From JAFGRU01 sp016934985 (GTDB taxonomy: Bacteria; Desulfobacterota; Desulfuromonadia; Desulfuromonadales; JAAYDE01): a DNA stretch of 64,000 nt. The notes under the pieces are model-generated. The model made no database searches, had not been told where the DNA came from, and was given only the letters and a program-made list of their open reading frames with translations. The position numbers were made by a program, and so were the translations under genes. Positions within the stretch are counted from its first letter, which is position 1. Each line of letters begins with the position of its first letter. Positions 9,337 to 19,223 of the stretch are shown piece by piece. The stretch lies in assembly GCA_963665045.2 (NCBI GenBank), contig CAXXJQ010000009.1, forward strand, positions 434,001 to 498,000, read 5' to 3'.

Positions 9337-12300
9337 TTGCCGTCGCCAGAACCGCAAGGAAACGTTTTGATAACCAAGGTGATCAGAAACCCATCCCGGG
9401 ACAGCCTCCCTAAAGACAAAAAAACGACGTGGAATCGCGATTGGTTTGGCGCAATACTCTTGCTGGCTCTTTTCACTGCCCAGATGTCTTTGGCCTGGCT
9501 TGCCATTCCGCCACCTGCCCTCGCGAATTATCCCGAGGCTCCATCAACAGCATCAGACTCCGGAAGTTTTTCAAATAATACCGCTAAAACAAACATCCTT
9601 TTCCATTCTGACACACTTCAGGAATTAGCAAAAATCCACGACCCTATAAAGATTGGTGTCCTGGCCAACCGGGGCGACAAGGTTTGCCTGGAGGAATGGG
9701 TTCCCACCGCCCAATATCTGGCAGCCCAGTTGGCACCTTTGCGATTCGAGATCGTGCCCCTCGATTTTGACGAAGTCCTCAGCACCACCAAAGATCACAG
9801 CATTAATTTTATCGTTGCCAACCCCTCCTACTACGCCTTTTTGGAGTATCACGGTCTCGTCCGGCGCATCGCGACCCTGCAGGTGGCCGGCAAAAAGGCG
9901 CCCCAATCCCTTTTCGGCGGGGTGATTTTCACCCGCTCGGACAGAGATGGCATTTCGAACATTCAAGATCTTGAAAACACACGCTTTGCCGCCGTAGACA
10001 GTAAATCCCTCGGCGGCTGGCATGCGGCCTTAAGAGAAATTCAAGCCGCCGGAATTGACCCCGACAAGCATTTCGCGGCATTGCTGTTCAAAGGGACTCA
10101 CGACGCTGTAGTCAACACCGTATTGTCCGGTGCTGCCGACGCCGGCACGGTGCGCAGTACGCAGTTGGAGCGGATGGCAGCGGAAGGCCGCCTCATTTTA
10201 AAGCAGATCAAGGTTATCCACAGCCGCGCTGAAAATTTCCCCGATTATCCCTATCTCTTATCCACCGACCTTTATCCCGAATGGCCCTTTGCCGCTCTGG
10301 CAGGCGAAGATACGAACCTGAGCAAACACATCTCGGTTGCACTATTCAAAATGGATGAAAAGGCGCCGGCAGCTCAAGCCGTACACGGAGCAGGGTGGGC
10401 CATCCCCGAGGATTACGCAAGCGTTTACGCCCTGCTTCAAGACCTGCATCTTCCGCCTTTCGAAAAGTTTGGCCAGGTAACCCTCCGCCAGGTGCTGAAA
10501 AAATACTGGCCCTGGATAACCGGCTTCGCTATTTTGCTGGGATCTTCCCTGGTCTTCGGAATCTATCTGGCCCGCCTTAATCGCAAGATAAGAAAAATAT
10601 CCTACGCCCTTGACTCCAATGAGGAGCATCTGGCCGCGACCCTCCGTTCCATCGGTGACGGGGTCATCTCCTGTGATATCCATGGCAACATAACCAACCT
10701 CAATGCCATGGCCGAAACCCTTACCGGATGGAGCCTCGATGCGGCCTGGGGCAAGCCCCTGGACAAGGTTTTTTGTCTCGTCGACGAACAGACCGGCGAG
10801 CCTTTGGAAAATCTGCACCAGGATTGCCTGGCCACTGGAGAGGTAGCCGCCTTGAACAGGAATGGCTTGCTGAACGCCCGCAGCGGCAGACGGCATCACA
10901 TCTCCGTAAGCCTCGCCCCCATTCGCCAGCCGGCAGGCAATGTCATTGGAAGCGTTTCCGTCTTCCGCGATGTTACCGATGAACACCTCGCCAACCAGAT
11001 GACGGAAACCCGCCTGACCCTTATCGAATATGCCCCCAATCACACCCTTGATGAGCTGTTGACCAAAGCTCTCGACGAAATAAGCGCATTGGCCGACAGC
11101 CCGGTCGCTTTTCTCCATTTCGTGGAAAACGATCAGAAATCCCTCTCGCTCCAGAAATGGTCAACCCGCACCCTTGATGAATTCTGCCGGATCGAAGGCG
11201 TGGGCTCACACGCCCCCCTGGAACAAGCGGGGATTTGGGCCGATTGCCTCAGAGAAAGAAAAACCGTCATCCAGAACGATTACCAGTCCCTTCCCGGGAA
11301 AAGGGGCCTGCCAAAAGGCCATGCTCCCATTAATCGCAAACTGGTGGTTCCCATCATGCGGAAAGATAAGATTGTAGGTATCCTGGGGGTCGGAAACAAA
11401 GCGACAAGCTACAATGAAAAAGATGCGAAAAGAGTCCATTTTCTTGCCGATGTTGCCTGGCAGATTATTTCCCTTAAAAAGGCCGAGGAAGCTTTGCAAA
11501 AAAGCGAGGCTTTTCTCAGCACCCTGCTGGATACCATCCCCATTCCCGTTTTTTACAAAGGCACGGACGGCCGCTACATGGGCATGAACAAAAATTTTGC
11601 CGATATCCTGGGGCAAAGCAAAGAAAAGCTTATCGGGAAATCGGTTTTTGATATCAGCCCGCCTGGACTGGCCAATGTCTATCACGACGCAGATTTAGAG
11701 TTGCTGGAAAAACCCGGTGTCAGAATCTACGAATCACAGTTCCCGGACGCTTCAGGACGCCTCCATGATATCATCTTCCATAAAGCCACCATAATTGATA
11801 CCCAGGGTTCCATCATCGGCGTCATCGGCACACTCCTCGATTTCACCGAACGCAAACAGGCTGAAAGGAATCTCAGCAAAAGTCTGAATTTTCTCGAAAA
11901 CGTTCTCGAGAGTATCCAGGATGGCGTGATGGTTCTGAGCCCGGAGCTCAGGCTCATCCGCGCCAACAGTGTTGTCAAAAAGATATTCGGGGAGAAAATC
12001 CCTTTTGCCGGCAAAAGATGCTTCGAATGTTCCTCAGAAGAGAAACCATGTGATCACTGCCCGGTCCAACACTGTTTTGAGAGCGGTGAAACGGAAACAA
12101 AGATTATCCCGGGACCGGCCGATTCCCCTATTGAATGGCTTGAGCTTTTCACCTACCCGATGAAAAACCGGGAAACCGGTGAAGTTGAAAGCGTGATCCA
12201 GTTTGTCCGGGATATCACCAGCCGCAAGCGCACAGAAGTCAAACTCCTCGAAATAAATGAGCAGCTGGAACAAAAAAACCTTATTGTCGAAAAGATGGCG

Positions 12301-13866
12301 GCCAAAGCGGAAGCGGCCAACTCCGCCAAAAGTGAATTTCTGGCCAACATGAGCCACGAAATCCGTACTCCCATGAACGGCATCATCGGCATGAGCCGGT
12401 TTTTACTGGACACGGAAATGACCCAGAAACAGCGCCATTATGCCGAAACCGTCCGTAGCTGCGGCGAATCCCTCCTCACCCTTCTCAACGATATTCTCGA
12501 CTTTTCAAAGATTGAAGCGGGGAGACTCGATTTTGAAACTATCGACTTCGACCTGGGCGCTCTCCTGAATGAAGTTGGTGAAATAATATCTTTCAAAGTA
12601 AAAGAAAAAGGTCTGGAATTTTTTTCCAAGCCGGCCCCCGAGGTGCCCATACTTCTACAGGGCGACCCGAGCCGTCTACGCCAGATACTCACCAACCTGG
12701 CAGGTAACGCCGTCAAGTTCACCGACCATGGTCAGGTCAGCATTCATGTCAGCATGGAATCGGAAAACGCTGAAGATGTCCTGCTCCGCTTTTCCGTTCG
12801 GGATACCGGAATCGGCGTCCCGGAAGACAAGCAAAAGGTTCTGTTCCAGAAATTCAGCCAGGTTGACTCTTCAGTAACCCGCAAATTTGGCGGCACAGGT
12901 CTGGGGCTGGCCATTTCCAAACAACTGGCTGAAATGATGGGAGGGGAAATCGGCCTCAACTCCACAGCGGGCCAAGGTTCTGAGTTCTGGTTTACCGCCC
13001 GTTTCCTCAAACAAGCCAGACAGAGCAAAGTCCTGCCCCAGGCCGATCTGACAGGGGCGCACATCCTTTTTGTGGATGACAATGCCACCAATCGCGAAAT
13101 CTACCTTGCCATGCTAAAAAAATGGGGTGTCCGGGCGTCTACCGCCGCGAACGCCAATAGAGCCTTACAAATGCTTTATGAGGCCCGCAGGAATAACGAC
13201 CCTTACAGGGCGGCCCTTCTCGACATGCAAATGGCGGATATTTCCGGAGAACAACTTGGAAAAATCATCAAAGCCGATCCCGCTCTTGCGGGGACAAACC
13301 TGGTGATGATGACTTCCTGGGGACAGCGGGGCGACGCCAATCGATTGGAGGAAATCGGCTTTTCAGGCTACCTCATTAAGCCGGTTCGGCAGGAGGATCT
13401 TTTTGACAGCCTGTCAGCCATCCTGGCAAATGGAGCAAAAGATAACCCGAAGATCGTGACCCGTCACTCCGTGCGGGAATCTCGAAGGGACAAACTGCAT
13501 ATCCTGCTGGCCGAAGACAACCCCGTCAATCAGCAGGTAGCTCTCGGCATTCTTGGGAAACTGGGCTTAAAAGCGGATGCCGTCAACAATGGCAATGAAG
13601 TGCTCAAAGCGTGCGAAATAACGTCCTACGATCTGATTCTCATGGATGTAAATATGCCTGAGATAGATGGATTGGAGGCAACAAAGATAATTCGCGATCC
13701 ACAGTCAGCAATCCACAACCCTGACATTCCCATTATTGCCATGACCGCTCACGCATTGCAGGAAGACCAGGGAAAATGCCTGGCGGCAGGCATGAATGAT
13801 TATCTTTCAAAACCCGTCGACTTTCAGGACTTTGCGGCCATGATGGAAAAATGGCTGCCCCAGTAG
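9337..13866 (+). CDS. hybrid sensor histidine kinase with periplasmic PhnD-like sensor
   Basis: A membrane-bound hybrid histidine kinase of up to 1509 residues. In order: membrane segment near 45-65, PhnD-like periplasmic binding domain (about 100-370), second membrane segment (about 390-412), PAS (430-545), GAF (555-705), PAS (715-835), a third PAS with a cysteine-rich patch (CFECSSEEKPCDHCPVQHC, about 890-910), coiled coil, HisKA with H1007 (MSHEIRTPMNGI), HATPase with a GLGL box, and two receiver domains with D1296 and D1437. The printed start is TTG; a later start before the first membrane segment is possible. Ligand and output are unknown, since no dedicated response regulator lies nearby. 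Confidence 0.88.
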   Translation: MPSPEPQGNVLITKVIRNPSRDSLPKDKKTTWNRDWFGAILLLALFTAQMSLAWLAIPPPALANYPEAPSTASDSGSFSNNTAKTNILFHSDTLQELAKIHDPIKIGVLANRGDKVCLEEWVPTAQYLAAQLAPLRFEIVPLDFDEVLSTTKDHSINFIVANPSYYAFLEYHGLVRRIATLQVAGKKAPQSLFGGVIFTRSDRDGISNIQDLENTRFAAVDSKSLGGWHAALREIQAAGIDPDKHFAALLFKGTHDAVVNTVLSGAADAGTVRSTQLERMAAEGRLILKQIKVIHSRAENFPDYPYLLSTDLYPEWPFAALAGEDTNLSKHISVALFKMDEKAPAAQAVHGAGWAIPEDYASVYALLQDLHLPPFEKFGQVTLRQVLKKYWPWITGFAILLGSSLVFGIYLARLNRKIRKISYALDSNEEHLAATLRSIGDGVISCDIHGNITNLNAMAETLTGWSLDAAWGKPLDKVFCLVDEQTGEPLENLHQDCLATGEVAALNRNGLLNARSGRRHHISVSLAPIRQPAGNVIGSVSVFRDVTDEHLANQMTETRLTLIEYAPNHTLDELLTKALDEISALADSPVAFLHFVENDQKSLSLQKWSTRTLDEFCRIEGVGSHAPLEQAGIWADCLRERKTVIQNDYQSLPGKRGLPKGHAPINRKLVVPIMRKDKIVGILGVGNKATSYNEKDAKRVHFLADVAWQIISLKKAEEALQKSEAFLSTLLDTIPIPVFYKGTDGRYMGMNKNFADILGQSKEKLIGKSVFDISPPGLANVYHDADLELLEKPGVRIYESQFPDASGRLHDIIFHKATIIDTQGSIIGVIGTLLDFTERKQAERNLSKSLNFLENVLESIQDGVMVLSPELRLIRANSVVKKIFGEKIPFAGKRCFECSSEEKPCDHCPVQHCFESGETETKIIPGPADSPIEWLELFTYPMKNRETGEVESVIQFVRDITSRKRTEVKLLEINEQLEQKNLIVEKMAAKAEAANSAKSEFLANMSHEIRTPMNGIIGMSRFLLDTEMTQKQRHYAETVRSCGESLLTLLNDILDFSKIEAGRLDFETIDFDLGALLNEVGEIISFKVKEKGLEFFSKPAPEVPILLQGDPSRLRQILTNLAGNAVKFTDHGQVSIHVSMESENAEDVLLRFSVRDTGIGVPEDKQKVLFQKFSQVDSSVTRKFGGTGLGLAISKQLAEMMGGEIGLNSTAGQGSEFWFTARFLKQARQSKVLPQADLTGAHILFVDDNATNREIYLAMLKKWGVRASTAANANRALQMLYEARRNNDPYRAALLDMQMADISGEQLGKIIKADPALAGTNLVMMTSWGQRGDANRLEEIGFSGYLIKPVRQEDLFDSLSAILANGAKDNPKIVTRHSVRESRRDKLHILLAEDNPVNQQVALGILGKLGLKADAVNNGNEVLKACEITSYDLILMDVNMPEIDGLEATKIIRDPQSAIHNPDIPIIAMTAHALQEDQGKCLAAGMNDYLSKPVDFQDFAAMMEKWLPQ

Positions 13867-13923
13867 ACATCACTCATTCAGGTTCAGGGAACAGTCCCGA
13901 AGAGGCACAAATTATCCCGTCCT

Positions 13924-14640
13924 TCAGCCATTCAGATCCTTGACTTTGCGGCAGGCATATTCGGTCGAAAAGTCATCCTCGCAACGATATTTTTCCACGG
14001 CGAATCCTGCCCGCTCCAGCATCCCCGTCAATATCCAGCCAAAGGTACTGTACTCATTGCGGATATGATTTTCGACATCGGCCCTGAATTTTTCCCCCGC
14101 GACCTTTTCAAACCCCTCAACCCATGCGTCAATCTTGGCGGCATAGTCTCCAGGATCAAACTGAAACACAATGTCATGGATATACAGCAACCCTCCCATT
14201 TTCACCATCCGATTGATTCTCAACAAGGCAACCTGTTTCCAGAAATCGGGCAGATGATGGAAGGCGACCTTGGTCATGACCAGATCCACCGCCTCGCCAT
14301 CATGTTCATAGGTCAGAAAACCGGCGTTGGCAAATACGATGTTGTGAACATTTTCATCGAGTTTCTTTTTCGCTTTTTCAAGCATGACAGGTGAAATGTC
14401 GACCGCGTAAACCGTCTTGAACAGGTCTGCCGCAAGGACCGTCATGGCACCGGTGCCGCATCCGAGATCAATTACGGTCTTTTCCTCCGTCTTCCCAAGT
14501 TCAAGAAATTCCAGCATGCCCCGAAACTCCTTTTCAAAGTCGCGAAATTTCTGATGACGGTCGTCATACTTTTCAGCCTCCCGAACCTGGGAGTAATCAA
14601 CACCGCAATGCTTGAACTCATCATAAAACCAGTTTTCCAT
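13924..14640 (-). CDS. class I SAM-dependent methyltransferase
   Basis: A 238-residue Rossmann-fold methyltransferase. The SAM-binding motif I is VIDLGCGTGAMTVLA (about 80-94), followed by AVDISPVMLEKAKKK as motif II. The substrate is unknown. A GGGAAA sequence precedes the ATG. It converges on the histidine kinase gene and stands alone, so context gives no pathway. Confidence 0.85.
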   Translation of the reverse strand: MENWFYDEFKHCGVDYSQVREAEKYDDRHQKFRDFEKEFRGMLEFLELGKTEEKTVIDLGCGTGAMTVLAADLFKTVYAVDISPVMLEKAKKKLDENVHNIVFANAGFLTYEHDGEAVDLVMTKVAFHHLPDFWKQVALLRINRMVKMGGLLYIHDIVFQFDPGDYAAKIDAWVEGFEKVAGEKFRADVENHIRNEYSTFGWILTGMLERAGFAVEKYRCEDDFSTEYACRKVKDLNG

Positions 14641-14778
14641 ATTTTCCCCTAATAGCGTTCAGGGATAATCAAGGGCCAGGTCTTGTTTAGATGTTTTTTG
14701 GTGGTCAACAATGGAAACCAAACCCATTGCTGGATTGAAGAGGAATGCTCCGGCTTCACGGTTTTTTTCGCTCAGCTA

Positions 14779-16011
14779 TCATCGGACAATGGAAAATCCG
14801 ATCCGCAGGGCCTCCGTTCGCTCCTGATAATTGAGCAGACTTTCCGCCAGGGCGTTGCTGTATTGGATTTGCAGATAAAGATCGAAATTATCGTTAACAA
14901 AATTTGAAATCGGATAGCTCAGGTCGACTTGAAACGAAAGGCCTTCTTCCGCAGGGCGGATACTGCTGGTCAAAAGGAAGCTTTCCGCCTTGCCAAACTT
15001 GGTTTCAAGTTCAAGATAACCCCGGTAATCCGGGAAATCCGCGTTGGTTTCATCGTCATTGTTAAAGTAGAACGAGAGTTTCGGGCTGAATTGAAAACCG
15101 AGCCTACTATGGGGATTATAATAGATAAAATACGGCTTCAAATAACCGTAATTAGTGCTGCGGGAAAACTCCATCCCCCGCCCGTTGGATTCATGCTGGA
15201 GCCCCGCCTGGAGGAAAAGCCCTTTCAACCAGTCTGGACGACTTTTGAAATTCTTCGACAAAAAGAATATTTCCGGCTTGTAACTGGTATCTTCAAAAGG
15301 AGCCGAATCGGACTCCAGATCCCAAAAAGAAGTTTGTGTGTAGCCGAGGTGAATCCCCTGGAGCCAGGAATATTTTTTTGACAACGTTCCTTTGGGATTA
15401 AAAGGACGATATTTAAAGCTTAACTGAAATTTGCTTTTCTCAGGTTCAGTGCCGACAAGAAAATAAATGGGCTCGTAAGCAGAGATGTTGGCAACATAGG
15501 GTTGATAAAGAGTGAAAAGATTCTCAAGGGTTGGATATTTCTCCGGAGGTTCCGTGCTTTCCGCGACAGGAGAATCATCGTCGTTTTTCTCAGGCAGGCG
15601 AACCGTTAAAACGCTTTTTGCCCCCTCATATCCAACCAGGGAGACCTCAAGTTTGCCGCCTTGGATTTCGGGAATTTTGAAAACATAGTCTTGTTTTGCA
15701 AAAGCTTTGGGGGCGATAATCTTTGTTTCCGGGTTGTTTGTTCCGACAGCGGCAACACTAAAGGTTTGTCCGTCCTCAGTCATCACCAGCAGTTCCAGTT
15801 GTTTGGGAAAGGGAAAATCAATCTCCCGTTTGTCCTCGTTTAATATGTAGAAACTCAGGTTGGCATACTCTCCAGCTATTTTATTCTGCTCGGGAAAAGA
15901 AATAAATGAGATGGGTTCATTAGCGTAAACCTCTGAAACGGTGACAGATAAGCAAAAAAAACAAACCATTCTGCAAAGACAGAAAAAATTTTTCGTTTTT
16001 AAAAATGACAT
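14779..16011 (-). CDS. pldA: outer membrane phospholipase A with N-terminal extension
   Basis: A secreted beta-barrel protein of about 410 residues. The OMPLA catalytic signature is visible as QHESNGRG followed by SRSTN, matching the His-Ser-Asn triad. It hydrolyses outer membrane phospholipids in this family. The start at 16011 puts a hydrophobic signal peptide at the N-terminus (MSFLKTKNFFCLCRM...); the frame extends upstream to 16056. About 150 residues between signal peptide and barrel have no counterpart in E. coli PldA and look like an Ig-like or stalk domain. Confidence 0.8.
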   Translation of the reverse strand: MSFLKTKNFFCLCRMVCFFCLSVTVSEVYANEPISFISFPEQNKIAGEYANLSFYILNEDKREIDFPFPKQLELLVMTEDGQTFSVAAVGTNNPETKIIAPKAFAKQDYVFKIPEIQGGKLEVSLVGYEGAKSVLTVRLPEKNDDDSPVAESTEPPEKYPTLENLFTLYQPYVANISAYEPIYFLVGTEPEKSKFQLSFKYRPFNPKGTLSKKYSWLQGIHLGYTQTSFWDLESDSAPFEDTSYKPEIFFLSKNFKSRPDWLKGLFLQAGLQHESNGRGMEFSRSTNYGYLKPYFIYYNPHSRLGFQFSPKLSFYFNNDDETNADFPDYRGYLELETKFGKAESFLLTSSIRPAEEGLSFQVDLSYPISNFVNDNFDLYLQIQYSNALAESLLNYQERTEALRIGFSIVR

Positions 16012-16122
16012 CGCATTGGCCCAAATAGAATTTTTCACCTCAGTCACAGTAACCATTTCAGACGGAAGAATCCCAACATCTTTGTAATTATTCAGCTTGT
16101 TGTTGGCACAAGGCCTCGTGTC

Positions 16123-17061
16123 TTACTGACCACTCTTCATTTGATCGGCAGCACACTGTCTGACCGCAGGGTCCGGATCATTCAGACTCTGCCCTAATGC
16201 CTGCACTGCCAGCTCGTCGCTGCTTGTCCCCAGCAGCTGGCAGAGCCATAATCTTCTCTGCGTTTGTGGGCTCTCCCTGAAATATTCGGCAAAGGCTTCA
16301 ACCATGGCGGGGACTGCCGCCGTACCAAGGCGCTGCAATCCGGCCATTGCCGCCTCCCGGGCTTCGGGCGATTCCTCGGGCTGCAGCGCGGACAAAAGCG
16401 CTTCGATGGCACGAGGATCATTCATTCCGGCAAGGGCGATGATCGCCGCATCACGGGTATCGGCCCGCCACACAGCCCGCAGCAGAGCAGGTGTGGCGGA
16501 TTGGTCGCCAATATCGCCCAAGGCCTGGGCCGACATTTCCCTGCCCAGCCAATCGTCATCAAGTTTATTCAGGGTTTCCAGCAATACGGGCACAGCCCTG
16601 GGGTCGCGGGAAGCCCCCAATCCTGGGATGATCCATGCCCACAGGCCGGTGCGCTCCTTCATGTCTCTTCTGAGGGCCTCAATAAGCAAAGGAACCCCTC
16701 GGGGGTCCGCCAGCTCACAAAGGGTCTTGATCCCCTCCGTTCGTTCTTCACGAATATCCGAACCTGCCCGCGAAAGGGCCTTTTTGAAACGGCACTCTTT
16801 TTGGCATTGGGCCCTGATCACCTCAAAACCGACAGCAGCCATCTGGTTTTGCCGTTGGCAGTCCTGCAGGCACGAAACCATCTCCGTATCAATTTCCAGA
16901 AGAGAAGACTTGGTTTCACTATTTGTTTTCGATACCCGAGATGTCTCGCCCACTCCCTGCACAGTCAGTTTTGCAGAACCTCCTTCTGCAAAAGGGATTT
17001 TTGTCGCCGAAACCACGAGCATCATGACACTGATAAAAAAAACAATTTTGGGTATTGGCAC
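16123..17061 (-). CDS. exported HEAT-repeat protein
   Basis: A protein of about 312 residues with an N-terminal hydrophobic signal segment (IVFFISVMMLVVSATKIPFA), a short region with paired cysteines (SCLQDCQRQ, RAQCQKECRF) and then four to five HEAT-like repeats with the typical DPRAVPVLLEAL pattern. I placed the start at the GTG at 17061 because GGGAGG stands just before it; the frame continues to an ATG at 17103. HEAT repeats usually bind proteins. No partner is evident. Confidence 0.7.
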   Translation of the reverse strand: MPIPKIVFFISVMMLVVSATKIPFAEGGSAKLTVQGVGETSRVSKTNSETKSSLLEIDTEMVSCLQDCQRQNQMAAVGFEVIRAQCQKECRFKKALSRAGSDIREERTEGIKTLCELADPRGVPLLIEALRRDMKERTGLWAWIIPGLGASRDPRAVPVLLETLNKLDDDWLGREMSAQALGDIGDQSATPALLRAVWRADTRDAAIIALAGMNDPRAIEALLSALQPEESPEAREAAMAGLQRLGTAAVPAMVEAFAEYFRESPQTQRRLWLCQLLGTSSDELAVQALGQSLNDPDPAVRQCAADQMKSGQ

Positions 17062-17325
17062 TTTATCCTCCCAGGTCTTCTCAGGAATTACAAAGATTTC
17101 CAAAAATATCCATAATTAATCTGAAAAGTGTTCCATGTTTTTGTTGCACACGCTGTTACTTTCCCATAAACCAAAGATAGTACCCATATTTTTTCAAAAA
17201 CCTAAAGTCCAAAAAGCAGATTACCGGCCAAAAGGGCAAATCCTGTCAAGCCATCTTATCTTAAAATAAATTTTAAGAATTATTTACTTTTTTTTTACAG
17301 CAGGCCCCTCAAACAGTTCAAAAAC

Positions 17326-17362
17326 AACAACCCCCTGAAAAGGTCACCTTTCAGGGGGTTGT
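17326..17362. terminator. terminator with an AACAACCCCCTGAAA stem
   Basis: A near-perfect hairpin, AACAACCCCCTGAAAAGGT paired with ACCTTTCAGGGGGTTGTT, 20 bases after the stop of the small repeat protein. A very similar stem closes the ssb gene at 20984-21022. Confidence 0.8.
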
Positions 17363-17381
17363 TATCATTATTCATCCGCGC

Positions 17382-17813
17382 TCACTGTTTTTTTATTAAT
17401 TTGGGAGGTATTGCCAGGTTGCCCATACCTCTTTTGTAAAACACATAATATTCCGTATATGTTTTCTTTTCTACGGCAACGACTTCAGCCTCCTTGACAG
17501 GATGATTGTAAGCACCTTGGCCACCAAGGAAATCTTTAACATCGTCAGGATCGGTGGCCTTTTTCCATCCCCATCCGCCAGCCGTTTTTGCAGTATTGTC
17601 TGAACGGTAAAAAATAATGAATTCGATATAGCTGCCTTTATTGACTGCGGTTATCTCGGCTTCCTTTATCTTCTGCTGATACGGCGCCTTGCTGTTCAGG
17701 AAATTCATTACGTCGTCAGGGTCTGTGGCCTTTTTCCATCCCCAGGCATGAGCCTGAGCGGTTGAAAGACAAAAGACAAGCCCCATAGCCAGTGCAAATA
17801 TGAATCTGTACAT
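17382..17813 (-). CDS. small exported protein with two GWGWKKATDPDDV repeats
   Basis: A 143-residue protein with a classical signal peptide (MYRFIFALAMGLVFCLSTAQAHA). The mature part is an internal duplication: each half starts GWGWKKATDPDDV, has an FL(N/G) helix turn, and continues with KEAE(I/V).AV.K..Y.E(F/Y) and FY. I do not recognise the family. A GAGGAGGGAG ribosome site precedes the ATG. It probably acts in the periplasm or at the cell surface. Confidence 0.75.
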   Translation of the reverse strand: MYRFIFALAMGLVFCLSTAQAHAWGWKKATDPDDVMNFLNSKAPYQQKIKEAEITAVNKGSYIEFIIFYRSDNTAKTAGGWGWKKATDPDDVKDFLGGQGAYNHPVKEAEVVAVEKKTYTEYYVFYKRGMGNLAIPPKLIKKQ

Positions 17814-18166
17814 TTCTCCCTCCTCTTTTGAAAACGCCGAGCCGTTTTGAAGGATGGAAATATTATGGGGGATTTTCCGCCTATCAAAACCCCCAACTCA
17901 TCCCGTTTAAAAAAACAACATTGTCAATTAGTAATGCTACCCTGCCAAATCATTTTGCCCTACAAAAAAATTTAATAATCATTAACTTTTTCCGCTTTGG
18001 TTCCCCTAAACTTTTCAAAAACAATAAAGTACTGAAGGAGATTATTTATCAGGGCGTTGCCATCATTACTCATCCGTACTCATTGCTCTAGATTAATCGG
18101 GGGGATGTCTTATACTACCCCTGAAGATCCTGCTGAAACTTTGACGGCAAACAGAGGTGATGAAAA
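17814..18166. other. intergenic region with a decayed copy of a terminator cassette
   Basis: No gene seen. From about 18015 to 18085 the sequence resembles the terminator region at 17315-17390 (TTCAAAAACAA..., GGG.GTTG, CATCATTACTCATCCG...CTCA) but the hairpin has decayed. This suggests that the segment downstream of the small repeat protein was once duplicated. Confidence 0.45.
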
Positions 18167-18520
18167 ATGCGTGACGATCTCGACCTGAATTTTTTCAAGA
18201 TAAGTCTGGAGAAACGCCTTTCCGGCATCCAATCGGGACTCGAGGCGGAGCGGGTGGCAGGAACTCCGGTCGAACTTGACCAGAGCAAGGTTGGCCGCCT
18301 TTCGCGCATGGATGCCATGCAGCAACAGGCCATGGCCCAGGCAACCGCCCGGCGCAACGAACTGGAACAGGAGCGAATCCAGATGGCGCTCAAACGCCTT
18401 GAATCAGGTGATTACGGTTATTGCGTCAAATGTGAGGAAAAAATCGCCGAGGGGCGCCTCCGGGTCGATCCCGCCGCCCTTGTCTACATTGATTGCGCCC
18501 GGGCCGTGGAAAAAAAGTAG
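18167..18520 (+). CDS. TraR/DksA-type zinc finger protein lacking the fourth cysteine
   Basis: A 117-residue protein of the TraR/DksA family: long coiled-coil N-terminal half, RLSRMDAMQQQAMAQ segment near 45-58, and a C-terminal zinc finger. The finger shows C86 and C89 (YCVKC) and C110, but the position expected for the fourth ligand is A113 (CARA). DksA proteins bind in the secondary channel of RNA polymerase with ppGpp; whether this small homologue does so is unknown. The reading frame is intact. Confidence 0.8.
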   Translation: MRDDLDLNFFKISLEKRLSGIQSGLEAERVAGTPVELDQSKVGRLSRMDAMQQQAMAQATARRNELEQERIQMALKRLESGDYGYCVKCEEKIAEGRLRVDPAALVYIDCARAVEKK

Positions 18521-18791
18521 CGACCATTGCGATGGAGTTCCGGGAGGAAGCTTTCAAAATTTGGGTATGGTGTCCATATAATTTTCGGCTGACGATCATT
18601 TCCATGCCCAGTGCTGCCAACAGGAGAAACAGGGTATCAATACGTGCATTCGATTCGCCCCTCTCGATTCGGGAAACCATAGCCTGCGTGATCCCGACAA
18701 GGTTCCCGGCCTGATATTGATTCAGGTCATTTTTGTTTCTGGAGGATTTCATTATTTGCCCCAGAACTTTTTGCGAAGTGACTTTCTGCAT
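18426..18791 (-). CDS. HipB-like XRE family regulator, probably C-terminally altered
   Basis: The N-terminal 75 residues form a Cro/C1 helix-turn-helix of the HipB type (QAGNLVGITQAMVSRIERG, then RIDTLFLLLAALGMEMIVSRK). The frame then runs on for about 45 unrelated residues and overlaps the 3' end of the dksA-like gene on the other strand. HipB-like proteins usually end near the SRK point, so the tail looks like read-through past a deletion. No HipA toxin gene follows. The start at 18791 (MQKVTSQKVL) is my choice; an earlier start at 18845 is possible. Confidence 0.5.
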   Translation of the reverse strand: MQKVTSQKVLGQIMKSSRNKNDLNQYQAGNLVGITQAMVSRIERGESNARIDTLFLLLAALGMEMIVSRKLYGHHTQILKASSRNSIAMVATFFPRPGRNQCRQGRRDRPGGAPRRFFPHI

Positions 18792-18847
18792 TATTTCGAT
18801 CTCTATTTCCACTTCCCTTTTATATCGAATTAAACATAAAGGCAAAA

Positions 18848-18865
18848 TATATCTAAAAAGATATA
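18848..18865. promoter_or_regulatory. candidate operator of the HipB-like regulator
   Basis: Perfect inverted repeat TATATCT-AAAA-AGATATA just upstream of the HipB-like gene, with a further AGATATA half-site at 18886-18892 and TATATCG near 18820. The TATC-spacer-GATA layout resembles the HipB operator type, suggesting autoregulation. Confidence 0.5.
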
Positions 18866-19223
18866 ATTCGTGTTTACGCCTTATTAGATATAAAATTTTG
18901 AGTTGGAGTATTTTTAGAAAAAATTGACTGGAAGCGACTTGTTTTTCAGGGGTTGTAAGAATCCTGCTATCTACCTCAAATCAAAGCTGCTCAAACAATC
19001 CGAAACAACTTCCAATACAATAATACTTTTGACTAGTTTTTCCCATCGAGGTAAATTAGAGGCATCTAAATTTGGTGGTTTCTCTGGCTGAAATTGGTCC
19101 AACATAATTCCGAACCGTTATTATGTTGCATGCAATATGATCCCACCGTAGGCAAGGCGGTCAGGGCGCCCGTCTTCAAACCATTGAAAAAAGGATTGGT
19201 TTTTTATTTTTTCCCTTCATGAT
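18866..19223. other. intergenic region without a recognised gene
   Basis: About 360 bases between the HipB-like regulator and the HAMP protein, AT-rich near 18866-18930. Apart from the half-site at 18886 I see nothing that can be named. Confidence 0.5.
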
